From positions 1-64,000 of the forward strand of contig RZZN01000011.1 in assembly GCA_009929855.1 (NCBI GenBank): DNA of 64,000 bases, in the 5' to 3' direction. Under the pieces are notes generated by a model. The model saw nothing but the letters and a program-made list of their open reading frames with translations, was not told the DNA's origin and did no database searches. This document shows, in pieces, positions 17,008-25,535 of the stretch (its first letter is position 1; each line of letters starts with the position of its first letter). The stretch comes from Gammaproteobacteria bacterium (GTDB lineage Bacteria > Pseudomonadota > Gammaproteobacteria > Chromatiales > Chromatiaceae). The translations under genes were made by a program, and so were the position numbers.

Positions 17008-17233
17008 GAGACCGTCTCCTGGTGAATCACCACGCGCCGTCGTCGACAACGCTCGAACCTGCGCACTGGCGTGAGAGGGTTGGACAGATTCAACGCCAGC
17101 CCCAGGATCAGGCTGTATCGGTGGCGCATGTCAGCGGTCTGCTGAAACTCTGCCGATCTGGATCTTGATCGAGACCCAGCCGACGACCACTGGTCACTCC
17201 GAGCCGAAGTGGCCCCTGGGCCGCGATCCAGGC

Positions 17234-18634
17234 TCAGCCGAGCGGCACCCTTGCCTCGGCACGCTGGCGTTGGCGTCGCATCGAAAGATTCGTGATCAGG
17301 AAGGCCGTGAGGCTGATGGCCGTTCCGACGACGAATCCTTGCACTCCGGCGGGGCTATCCAGACCATAGCTCCAGACGAGCGTGGTGCCGCCACCGGCGA
17401 TGACGGCGGCATAGAAGGCCGCGGGCACCACCTGCCAGCCGAGCAAGACGGCCACCAGCGGGACCAGCACCGTGGGCGCCCAGTAGTCGTAAGCGGCAAT
17501 CAGGATGTCCAGCACGTTCGGGATCATGAGTGCGAAGGAGAGTGCCAATCCACCCGTGAGTAGATTGGTGAGCCTGGCGATGGTGAGTGACTGCCGCTCG
17601 CTCAGCGGTGTTTGACGCAGTGGCTTGATCACGTCCTGGACCAGCGCCACGGAGGAGGCATTCAGGAAGGAGTCGGCGGACGACATGACGATCGAGATGA
17701 TGCCGGCGATGACCAGACCACTGAGACCGATCGGTACCACCTGCTTGACCACCTCCGGCAATGCGAGATTCGAGGCCAGATTCGGGTTCAGCTGCAGGGC
17801 GATCAAGCCGATCGCACCCGTGACGATGAAAAAAGGTGCTGAGACGATCCCGCTCCAGAAATTCCCTTTGGCCGTCACGGCAGCATCGCGACCAATCAGC
17901 AGACGTTGCAGATAAGGCGGCACCAGGGTCTCGCCGAGCAAGAAGACCAGGAAAAGCGACGCGAAGGCCAAGAGCGGTGTCTTGTCACCGATGATGGCGA
18001 GATGCGCCGTGGGGATGGCCGCGACGAATGCCCCCCATCCACCAAGATGCTGGATACCAAGGAAAAAGACCAGCGGTATGCCGATCAGCAACAACCAGAA
18101 CTGCAGGATGTCGGTCTTGACCACGGCCGCCATGCCGCCGATGGTGGAGTAGAAGAAGACTACGGCGCAGCCAATGGCGATGCCCACCAGGTGTGGAACC
18201 CCGAAGAAGACGTTGAAGATGGCGCCCAGCGCGCCGATCTGGGCGCCAAGGATGCCGGCACAGATCAGGACCGCGAAGCCGCCGGTGATGATGCGCGCCT
18301 TGCGGCCATAAGAGGGCTCCATGATGTCGCCGACCGAGACCGCACCTGGAAATGACTTGATGCGGGGCGCGACGAACAGCGCAACCAGGAGGATCTGCAG
18401 GCTGAAGCCCAGCAGGGCCAAGGGATAGACGATTCCCGCATCGAAGGTCTTGGCCGCGTTGCCGGTGGAAAAGCCGCCACCGATGAAGGATGCCGACAGG
18501 GTGCAGAAGATCGCGAGCCAGCCATAGTTGCCATGGGAGATGGCGAATTCTTTGAACCCACCCAGTTTGCGGCTGCTGTAACCAAGGTAGAGGATGACGA
18601 CGAGATAAGCGGTGATGACGATTTGGTCGATCAT
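17234..18634 (-). CDS. sodium:solute symporter family (SSS) transporter
   Basis: 466 aa from ATG at 18634, with about 13 transmembrane helices. The family core is visible near residues 45-60 (CTLSASFIGGGFSTGNA), with SIVMSSADSFLNASSVALVQD around 310-330, the region that holds the conserved sodium-site serines of SSS proteins. The first helix starts directly at residue 4. SSS carriers import organic substrates (sugars, amino acids, pantothenate, carboxylates) with sodium; the substrate here cannot be assigned. The frame stays open upstream into the repeat array, but those codons are repeat sequence and not part of the protein. Confidence 0.88.
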   Translation of the reverse strand: MIDQIVITAYLVVILYLGYSSRKLGGFKEFAISHGNYGWLAIFCTLSASFIGGGFSTGNAAKTFDAGIVYPLALLGFSLQILLVALFVAPRIKSFPGAVSVGDIMEPSYGRKARIITGGFAVLICAGILGAQIGALGAIFNVFFGVPHLVGIAIGCAVVFFYSTIGGMAAVVKTDILQFWLLLIGIPLVFFLGIQHLGGWGAFVAAIPTAHLAIIGDKTPLLAFASLFLVFLLGETLVPPYLQRLLIGRDAAVTAKGNFWSGIVSAPFFIVTGAIGLIALQLNPNLASNLALPEVVKQVVPIGLSGLVIAGIISIVMSSADSFLNASSVALVQDVIKPLRQTPLSERQSLTIARLTNLLTGGLALSFALMIPNVLDILIAAYDYWAPTVLVPLVAVLLGWQVVPAAFYAAVIAGGGTTLVWSYGLDSPAGVQGFVVGTAISLTAFLITNLSMRRQRQRAEARVPLG

Positions 18635-18715
18635 TGACGAGGCACCCTGGTTGGCGTGGCGAGCAAAGATAGCGCCGAGTTGCCTGGAGTGTCCAGGGAA
18701 ACGCGGGTTCACAAG

Positions 18716-19497
18716 GGAGTCGGGGCGTCCTCGCCCAGAGCAAGGACAGAGGAGTCGGGGCGTCCTCGCCCCGAGCAAGGACGGTCGCGACGCGGATCTT
18801 GAGGCAGGACGCGCTTGGGGACGTCGATCTGGCCTGTCGGCGCGTGGCAATCCTCACTCGGGGCCTGGAGGCCCCGACTCCTTTGCGACCTGCAGCCCCC
18901 AGGGGAGTCGGGGCGTCCTCGCACCGAGGAAGGACAGAGGAGTCGGGGCGTCCTCGCCCCGAGCAAGGGCGGTCGCGACGCGGATCTTGAGGCAGGACGC
19001 GCTTGGGGACGTCGATCTGGCCTGTCGGCGCGTGGCAATCCTCACTCGGGGCCTGGAGGCCCCAACTCCTTTGCGACCTGCAGCCCCCAGGGGAGTCGGG
19101 GCGTCCTCGCCCCGAGGAAGGACAGAGGAGTCGGGGCGTCCTCGCCCCGAGCAAGGGCGGTCGCGACGCGGATCTTGAGGCAGGACGCGCCTGGAGACGT
19201 CGATCTGGCCTGTTGGCGCGTGGCAATCCTCACTCGGGGCCTGGAGGCCCCGACTCCTTTGCGACCTGCAGCCCCCAGGGGAGTCGGGGCGTCCTCGCCC
19301 CGAGGAAGGACAGAGGAGTCGGGGCGTCCTCGCCCCGAGGAAGGATGGTCGCGACGCGGATCTTGAGGCAGGACGCGCCTGGGGACGTCGATCTAGCCTG
19401 TCGGCGCGTGGCAATCCTCACTCGGGGCCTGGAGGCCCCGACTCCTTTGCGACCTGCAGCCCCCAGGGGAGTCGGGGCGTCCTCGCCCCGCGGAAGG
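18716..19497. repeat. tandem array, four 188-bp units each holding a 131-bp inverted-repeat element
   Basis: The period is exactly 188 bp: the internal mark GGTCGCGACGCGG recurs at 18783, 18971, 19159 and 19347. Each unit contains a 131-bp element (18751-18881, 18939-19069, 19127-19257, 19315-19445). Its left end GGAGTCGGGGCGTCCTCG and right end, read in reverse complement as GGAGTCGGGGCCTCCAGG, are imperfect inverted repeats of about 25 bp. Between elements lies an extra copy of the left arm (18716, 18904, 19092, 19280, 19468). Units are nearly identical, implying recent amplification or conversion. Open frames across the array shift frame in every unit and are not genes. Single copies occur at 29988 and 43415. 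Confidence 0.9.
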
Positions 19498-19570
19498 ATT
19501 CTCGCAACGACCATCGACGACGGGGCTATCATGGTCAGGCGATCACAGATAGCGACACGAGGTGCGCTCG

Positions 19571-20320
19571 ATGGATGGAAAGACCGCTCAGCTCATCCAC
19601 AATTGCCAGCTCATCCTGCTGGATTTCGATGGCGTCGTCACGACCGAGGCCGAAGACGTGTCGCTGAAGGCGCAAACACTATCGGTCTTCGCCGCGATCG
19701 CGGCACGTTTCGGCGAGCGCCCGTTGAAGATGGTCCGGCTGGCCAGCCGCGCGATCTACAATGCCGGCGGGACGGTCCAGCTCGGTCCGCTCCTCTACCA
19801 CGCGGCGCAATTGTTGAAACCCCAGGACGAGCCACTCGAGCCGACCCTCGCGCGACTGATCGACGCCTGCACCAATGCGCTTGACTTTCGCGGGATCGCC
19901 GCCGCCGGAGCTGTGATCCATGATGGACTCGCGCATCTCGAGCGGCTGGGCATCGAGGTTGCCGTGTTCACCAATGGGTTGAGGGAAAACGTCCTTCGCG
20001 TGCTTGCGGTCAAACAGCTGACCCACCTGTTCGCCCCGGAGCACCTCTTCGACGCCATCTCGACACTCGACAAGCGCGGTCAGCTGCATCCCAAGCCCGA
20101 TCCAGTGGGATATCGATTCGTGCTGGACGAGCTGGGTGTCAAGCCTCAGCACTGCGTGGTGGTGGACAACAGCCGCAAGAACGTGCGCGCGGCCAAACGC
20201 GATGTGGGATGCGGCAGGGTGGTCTACATCGGCAGTGGACTCAAGCGCAAGGACCGCCCCCTGATCGACCATGCCGCGCCCTCGCTCGAGCATCTCATGG
20301 CGGAGCTGGCGTTTGCGTAG
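19571..20320 (+). CDS. HAD-superfamily hydrolase
   Basis: 249 aa from ATG at 19571, which has GAGG about 9 bases upstream; GTG at 19562 is a weaker alternative. HAD motifs are complete: motif I LILLDFDGVVTT (nucleophile Asp and acid Asp), motif II VAVFTNGLRENV, the motif III region with K of HPKPDPVGY, and motif IV VVVDNSRKNVRAAK. The helical cap (about 30-110) fits the subfamily IA phosphatases that include pyrimidine 5'-nucleotidase-like enzymes. The substrate is unknown. It lies directly right of the repeat array and converges on the arsenosugar genes. Confidence 0.8.
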   Translation: MDGKTAQLIHNCQLILLDFDGVVTTEAEDVSLKAQTLSVFAAIAARFGERPLKMVRLASRAIYNAGGTVQLGPLLYHAAQLLKPQDEPLEPTLARLIDACTNALDFRGIAAAGAVIHDGLAHLERLGIEVAVFTNGLRENVLRVLAVKQLTHLFAPEHLFDAISTLDKRGQLHPKPDPVGYRFVLDELGVKPQHCVVVDNSRKNVRAAKRDVGCGRVVYIGSGLKRKDRPLIDHAAPSLEHLMAELAFA

Positions 20321-20444
20321 GTGAAACTGGACTCGCTTGCTGGAGCACGAACAGAGACCACCAACCCAGCGATTCCAGACCCAAGGCTCCAGGTTCTTTG
20401 CGCCACGCGCGACGGGCGGGAAGTACTTCGTTTCCGCAGATCGC

Positions 20445-21146
20445 CTAAGTGGCCAGGACTCGCAGACGCTTCGCCAGACCCGCCGGCAATCGCTGCAGAT
20501 CCTCCGGACGATCGATATCGGGTAGCGCGGGACGCTCCGACCAGCGCCAACCAAGCGAGACGAGTCGCTCACGGGTGAGCTGAGCGATGCGCTCGCTGCC
20601 CCAAGGCAGGTCGGCAAAGAGCATGGGATGCACTCGGCGCAGGGCCAGCATCACATAGCCGCCGTCCTCGGCCGGGCCGAGCACCGCATCGGCGTGCGCA
20701 AGCTCGGACAGGGTCGCTGCAAGATAGTCGCCGTCCAGGGCCGGGCAATCGGTCCCGAGGAGGATGACCGCGCGCACCGCGGGGTGCCCTGCCCCGCCGG
20801 CGCTGCCCAAGGCTTGGCCAGCCGCGGCGAGCATCCGGGCCCCGAGATCGGATCCCTGTTGCGGATGCAGACTGCACCCATGACGGCGCGCGAGCGCGCG
20901 TATGAATGGATGATCCAAGTCGGGCATCACCCAGAGCTGGACCGGCGCCAGGGCCGCCTCGGCGAGTCGGCTCAGCAGGTGACACGTGAGACGCCGCTGC
21001 AGACGCGCCGCGCCCTGGGGACCGAGCGCCGGGATCAGACGGGTCTTCACCCGCCCTGGCTCGGGGGCCTTGGTGAACACCAGGATCCGGGTGTCTGGAT
21101 GGCGATAGACCCGGGCCAGGCGCGCCTCGGGCCCGTCGCCCCGCAT
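20445..21146 (-). CDS. arsenosugar-type DUF2064 glycosyltransferase (TIGR04282)
   Basis: 233 aa from ATG at 21146, seven bases after the arsS stop codon. The nucleotide-diphospho-sugar transferase fold is marked by ILVFTKAPEPGRVKTRLIPALG at the start (given here as two parts, ILVFTKAPEPG and RVKTRLIPALG), then VILLGTDCPALDGDYL near 125 and AVLGPAEDGGYVMLALRR. DUF2064 proteins paired with ArsS are assigned to arsenosugar biosynthesis as a glycosyltransferase step; the exact reaction is not proven. The gene is cotranscribed with arsS and probably the SulP transporter. Confidence 0.85.
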   Translation of the reverse strand: MRGDGPEARLARVYRHPDTRILVFTKAPEPGRVKTRLIPALGPQGAARLQRRLTCHLLSRLAEAALAPVQLWVMPDLDHPFIRALARRHGCSLHPQQGSDLGARMLAAAGQALGSAGGAGHPAVRAVILLGTDCPALDGDYLAATLSELAHADAVLGPAEDGGYVMLALRRVHPMLFADLPWGSERIAQLTRERLVSLGWRWSERPALPDIDRPEDLQRLPAGLAKRLRVLAT

Positions 21147-21153
21147 GGCCAAG

Positions 21154-22116
21154 TCAGCCGCCCAAGGCACCCGAGCAGCTCGAGCCCTGTCCGGCGGTGC
21201 AGCCATAGCAGTGATCCGCGACCCGGATGGGCGCGCCGACCAGCGTCTCCGGATCCAAATCACGCAGGTGCGCACCAGCGGCGCCACACGCCATGTCCAG
21301 ACCCAGCATCTGATTGAAATCGCAGTCATAGAGACGGCCGCGCCAGTCCACGCTGACGAGGTCGCGGCACATCACCGACGCGAGGTTGCGCTCGACATGG
21401 GCTGATTTGAGCAAGGCCAGATACTCGTCGAACCGTCCCTTGGAGATCAGCAGACTGCCGAAGCGCTGAATGGGCATGTTGACCAGGGTGTAGAGCCGGT
21501 CGAAGTGGATGCCGTATTGCGTCTGCAGATGCCTTTTGTAATCGTGCTCCAAGGCGCCTTGATCGGGTGGCAGCACAGGTCCCTGAGGGTTGTAGATCAG
21601 GGTCAGGACGAGACCGCGGTCGCCCTGCCCGTAGCCGAGCGCATTGAGTCGACGCAGCCCGGCCAGGCTGGCGGAGAAGACCCCCTTGCCGCGCTGGGCC
21701 TCGACATTCTCCTCCAGATAACAGGGGAGCGAGGCGATGACCTCCACCCCCTGCTCGGCCAGGAATTCAGCCAGGCCGGCCTGCTCGGACTCCTCCAGGA
21801 TAGTGAGATTGCAACGGTCCATGACCCGCACCCCGAGCGCGCGGGCACCCCGGACCAGCTCGCGGAAATGTGGGTTGAGCTCGGGCGCGCCGCCGGTGAG
21901 GTCCAGGGTCTCGAAGACACCCGAGGCCAGTCGATCGAGGACGAGCCCAATGGTCTGCGCGTCCATCATCTCGGTCCGCTTGGGTCCGGCATCCACATGA
22001 CAGTGCACGCAAGAGAGGTTGCAGCGATAGCCCAGGTTCACCTGCAGTGTCTTGGGCCGATGACGGCGGATCGCGGGGAAGTCGCTCGGGAGCAGGCGCG
22101 GGAGGGTTGGGAGCAT
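21154..22116 (-). CDS. arsS: arsenosugar biosynthesis radical SAM protein ArsS
   Basis: 320 aa. The radical SAM cluster motif is C32-x3-C36-x2-C39 in GYRCNLSCVHCHVDAG. The C-terminal DUF3641-type region carries further cysteines (VMCRDLVSVDW, RLYDCDFNQML and the tail CYGCTAGQGSSCSG), probably for an auxiliary Fe-S cluster. ArsS adds a 5'-deoxyadenosyl group to dimethylated arsenic to form the arsenosugar precursor. It lies between the SulP gene (55 bp upstream) and the DUF2064 glycosyltransferase (7 bp downstream). The ArsM that supplies methylarsenic is 16 kb away in this window. Confidence 0.92.
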   Translation of the reverse strand: MLPTLPRLLPSDFPAIRRHRPKTLQVNLGYRCNLSCVHCHVDAGPKRTEMMDAQTIGLVLDRLASGVFETLDLTGGAPELNPHFRELVRGARALGVRVMDRCNLTILEESEQAGLAEFLAEQGVEVIASLPCYLEENVEAQRGKGVFSASLAGLRRLNALGYGQGDRGLVLTLIYNPQGPVLPPDQGALEHDYKRHLQTQYGIHFDRLYTLVNMPIQRFGSLLISKGRFDEYLALLKSAHVERNLASVMCRDLVSVDWRGRLYDCDFNQMLGLDMACGAAGAHLRDLDPETLVGAPIRVADHCYGCTAGQGSSCSGALGG

Positions 22117-22170
22117 GACGGATGACCCTTGTGCGAGGCGGAGTGGCCGAGGGCGAGCGCGACGACCTTC

Positions 22171-23937
22171 TCAGGCAGTGGGAGCCGGCCCGCATTCGAC
22201 AAAGACGCGTTTCATGCAACTGGAACACTTCGTCTTGTCAAGCTTTTGGTAGATCGCATGGATGGCCGCATTCTTGGACTGGAAGATGTTGCGCCAACCG
22301 ACGATCTCGGTGTTGCCGTAGCGATCGAGCGTCTCCCAAAGACCGGTCTTGACGTTGATCAGATAGAAACCGCCACCATCGGCGCGGCGTCGCAAGGACT
22401 CTCGCGCCAAGGTCTCGGCCCCCTGCAAATCGACGAAATTGATGCCATCGGCGAGGACGGCGAGATGTCTCTGCTCGGGCGCGGCCGCGCGCTGCCGATC
22501 GAAGGCGCTCTCCACGTGACCCACTGAGCCAAAGAACAGCGAGCCATCGATCCGCATCAGACACAGCTGGGGACATTGAGTGACGTCGGCCTCGCACGAG
22601 AAGGCCCGGTTGGGTGATCGCGGATCAGGCGCCATGGTGAGGATCCGCGGTTTGGAGGTACGATCGAGATAGAGCACCAGCGAGAGCAGGACGCCGGCGA
22701 AGATGGCGAACTCCAGCTCGAGGAAGAGCGCGGCGAAGAAGGTCACCAAGAGCACCCCGGTCTCGCCCTTGGAGGCCTTGAGGATATGGCCAATCTCCTT
22801 GAAATCGATCAGGCTCCAAGCGACCAGAAAGAGCAGACCGGCCATCGCGGCCGTCGGGAGATAGCTCGCGTAGGGGGCAACCAGAGGGACCACGCCGATC
22901 AGCAGCACGCCCGCCAGGATGGCCGCCAAGGGGGTGCGGGCGCCAGCGGCATAGTTGACACCGCTGCGGTTGAACGATCCGGTCGCGACATAGGCCGAGA
23001 AGAACGAGCCGGTGATGTTGGAGAGCCCCTGACCGATGAATTCCTGGTTGCCGTCGATGCGGTAGCCGCCGCGCGCGGCCAGCGCGCGGGCGATCGACAC
23101 CGCCTCGGTCAGGGCGAACAGTGTCACCGCCAACGCGGTCGGTGCCAGCTGCTTGATGTGGTCCAGTGTCAGATCGGGCGCCGAGAGTGGTGGTAGACTC
23201 GCCGGTAATGCGCCGACCACGGCGATGCCAGTGTTCTCGCTGCCCAGCCATTGATTCAGGCCGAGCGCGACGAATGTGCCGCCGAGCATGGCGACGATCA
23301 TATAGGGGATGCGCGGCAGCCAGCGCTTGGTGGCGATGCCGATCAGCAGGGTGGCGAGCGCCACCGCGGTCGTCGCCGGGTTGATCTCGGTGAGGTGGCG
23401 GGAGAGCTCGATGAGGATATCGTGCAGATGTCCGCTGCTATCCATCTCGATGCCGAAGAAATGCTCGATCTGCTTGGCGATGATCAGCAGCGCCGCGCCC
23501 GCGGTGAACCCCACGACCACCGAATGCGAGATGAAGTTGACCAGCGCGCCCATGCGCGCGAGACCGAGCATCAGCTCCATCACCCCAACCATGAAAGTCA
23601 GCGTGAGGGCAAGCACCACATAATCGGGCGAGCCCGGCAGGGCCATCACCGACAGGGCCGAGAAGAGGACGACCGAGGCCGCGGTGGTCGGCCCCGAGAC
23701 CAGGTGACGCGATGATCCGAAGAGTGCGGCGATGATCGCTGGCACCATCCCGGCATAGAGTCCGTACTGGGGCGGCATGCCAGCGATGGTCGCAAAGGCC
23801 ACCGCTTGCGGCAGCACCACCAACGCGCCCACCAGCGCGGCGACCGTATCCGCCTTGAGCTGCGCGCGCCCGATCCCAGGCAACCAGGACATGAAGGGAT
23901 AGAGCCATGTGAGTCGATGCGAGTCAGGCCTGTACAT
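22171..23937 (-). CDS. SulP family anion transporter with STAS domain
   Basis: 588 aa. The N-terminal part has the SulP core of about 11-12 helices, beginning YPFMSWLPGIG, with DTVAALVGALVVLPQAVAFA and the ATGSFNRSGVNYAAGARTP segment. A cytoplasmic STAS domain follows at about 440-550 (LCLMRIDGSLFFGSVGHV, VLADGINFVDLQGAE). The tail has a cysteine group KCSSCMKRVFVECG. SulP proteins move sulfate, bicarbonate or other oxyanions. Its place directly ahead of arsS (55 bp) suggests it could handle an oxyanion relevant to arsenic, or sulfate; this is inference. Start ATG at 23937. Confidence 0.9.
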   Translation of the reverse strand: MYRPDSHRLTWLYPFMSWLPGIGRAQLKADTVAALVGALVVLPQAVAFATIAGMPPQYGLYAGMVPAIIAALFGSSRHLVSGPTTAASVVLFSALSVMALPGSPDYVVLALTLTFMVGVMELMLGLARMGALVNFISHSVVVGFTAGAALLIIAKQIEHFFGIEMDSSGHLHDILIELSRHLTEINPATTAVALATLLIGIATKRWLPRIPYMIVAMLGGTFVALGLNQWLGSENTGIAVVGALPASLPPLSAPDLTLDHIKQLAPTALAVTLFALTEAVSIARALAARGGYRIDGNQEFIGQGLSNITGSFFSAYVATGSFNRSGVNYAAGARTPLAAILAGVLLIGVVPLVAPYASYLPTAAMAGLLFLVAWSLIDFKEIGHILKASKGETGVLLVTFFAALFLELEFAIFAGVLLSLVLYLDRTSKPRILTMAPDPRSPNRAFSCEADVTQCPQLCLMRIDGSLFFGSVGHVESAFDRQRAAAPEQRHLAVLADGINFVDLQGAETLARESLRRRADGGGFYLINVKTGLWETLDRYGNTEIVGWRNIFQSKNAAIHAIYQKLDKTKCSSCMKRVFVECGPAPTA

Positions 23938-24092
23938 CTTTGGCGCTCGGTCTATATTCAGTTGTGATCGAACGACGCAGCGGGCGTCGGATTGCTGTCA
24001 TTGTCCACGATCAACCATCGGTCGATCCATGACCTGGCGCCCCCTCGACCCCGAACCCTCCGTGGTCCGGGAGACGCGGCTGGGATCCCAGT

Positions 24093-25535
24093 ATGCAACC
24101 TTTTCGACTCAATGACGAAGACGTTTGCGGACTGCATCAGCCAACCCGGCTGGTCTTGGACTGGCTGCGCGAGGAGCGCGGTCTGACCGCGGCCAAGGAT
24201 GCCTGCCGCGAGGGTGAGTGCGGCGCCTGCGCGGTGCTGCTGGGCACGCGCGAGCCCGGTGATTGGGTGCGCTATCGCCTGGTCAATGCCTGTCTGCTCC
24301 CAATGCAGGCATTGGAGGGACACCATCTCGTCACCCTGGAGGGGCTGAACCGAGCCGACGGCCAGCTCACCCCGGTCCAACAGGCGCTGGTGGACGAGGG
24401 GGCGATCCAGTGTGGTTTCTGCACCCCTGGCCTGGTGATGGCCCTCACGCACTGGCTGCTCAACGGGCGACGCTTCGATCGGACGGAGGGTCTCGCGGCG
24501 ATCGGCGGGAATCTCTGCCGCTGCACCGGCTATCAAGCGATCAAGCGTGCGCTGACCCGATTGCAACCGCTGGGCAGCGCCCTGCCACCACCACACGCGC
24601 GCTTGGGTGCGCTGATCGCCGCCGGGGTGCTCCCGGCTTCATTCATCGGCGTGGGTGAGCGTCTGGCCAGTCTCCCCACGCCCACGCCAAGCGCGCCCCG
24701 CGCGGATGCGCTGCTGGTGGCGGGTGGGACCGATCTCTTTGCCCAGGCACGCGCCAGGCACTCCCGGCAACTGCTGGTGATGCTCGCCGATCGCCCGGAG
24801 CTGCGCGGCATTCAAGCAAGTGCCGAGCATTGCCACATCGGTGCCGCCACGACCGTGGAGGAGCTGCTGGAATCGGATCTGCTGGCCGCGCGCGTGCCAC
24901 ATCTGCATCAGGTGCTCGAGCGCTTCGGCGCGGCCCCAGTGCGCGGCCGGGCCACGCTGGGTGGGAACCTGGTCAACGCCTCGCCGATCGGCGATCTCAG
25001 CGTCTGTCTGCTGGCACTGGACGCGCAGGTGCGGATCAAGGGACCGCGCGGGACGCGTCACCTGCCATTGGCGCGCTTCTTCCTGGGCGACAAGCGGGTG
25101 GATTTGCATCCAGGAGAGTGGCTGACTGGCGTGACGCTCGGTCTCGCGCCCGGACCGACTCATCTGCATTTCGAGAAGGTGGCCCATCGCGAGCATCTCG
25201 ACGTGGCCGCGGTCAATTCAGCCCTCGCCCTGGAGCTGAACGACGGCACCATCGGACGCGCGCGTTTGAGCGCCGGCGGTGTTGGCCCGGCCCCACGCGT
25301 GCTGGTGGCCACCTCCGACTGGCTCGCCGGCCGCACACTGAACGGGGCCACCGCCTGGTCGGCGGCCTGCCGAGCCCAGCAAGAGGCTGAGCCGATCGAT
25401 GATGTGCGCGGCAGCGCGGCCTACAAGCGTCGCTTGCTGCGACAACTGGTGCTGGCCCATTTCCAGGCATTGGGACCGGATGGGATCAGCGCGCACTGGC
25501 CGCTGACCCCCGTCACTGGAGGGATGGCGCCATGA
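24093..25535 (+). CDS. xdhA: xanthine dehydrogenase-type small subunit (2Fe-2S and FAD domains)
   Basis: 480 aa. The first 2Fe-2S site is C38, C43, C46 and C67 (CREGECGAC); the second is C107, C110, C142 and C144 (CGFCTPG, CRCTGY). An FAD-binding domain follows (about 200-440) with LLVAGGTDLFAQAR and ATLGGNLVNASPIGD, and the C-terminal CO-dehydrogenase-flavoprotein domain ends with RGSAAYKRRLLRQLVL. It passes electrons from the molybdenum subunit to FAD and NAD+ in purine oxidation. Its stop overlaps the next start as ATGA. The gene diverges from the SulP gene with 155 bp between them. Confidence 0.9.
   Translation: MQPFRLNDEDVCGLHQPTRLVLDWLREERGLTAAKDACREGECGACAVLLGTREPGDWVRYRLVNACLLPMQALEGHHLVTLEGLNRADGQLTPVQQALVDEGAIQCGFCTPGLVMALTHWLLNGRRFDRTEGLAAIGGNLCRCTGYQAIKRALTRLQPLGSALPPPHARLGALIAAGVLPASFIGVGERLASLPTPTPSAPRADALLVAGGTDLFAQARARHSRQLLVMLADRPELRGIQASAEHCHIGAATTVEELLESDLLAARVPHLHQVLERFGAAPVRGRATLGGNLVNASPIGDLSVCLLALDAQVRIKGPRGTRHLPLARFFLGDKRVDLHPGEWLTGVTLGLAPGPTHLHFEKVAHREHLDVAAVNSALALELNDGTIGRARLSAGGVGPAPRVLVATSDWLAGRTLNGATAWSAACRAQQEAEPIDDVRGSAAYKRRLLRQLVLAHFQALGPDGISAHWPLTPVTGGMAP

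Noticed and set aside
18716-19497. Possible CRISPR array
   Set aside because: The whole 188-bp unit is repeated with no unique spacers, the repeat is far too long, and no cas gene is present.
18612-19884. Several overlapping open frames on both strands through the tandem array
   Set aside because: The 188-bp period is not a multiple of three, so each unit changes frame; the translations repeat the same low-complexity peptide and no start has a ribosome site.
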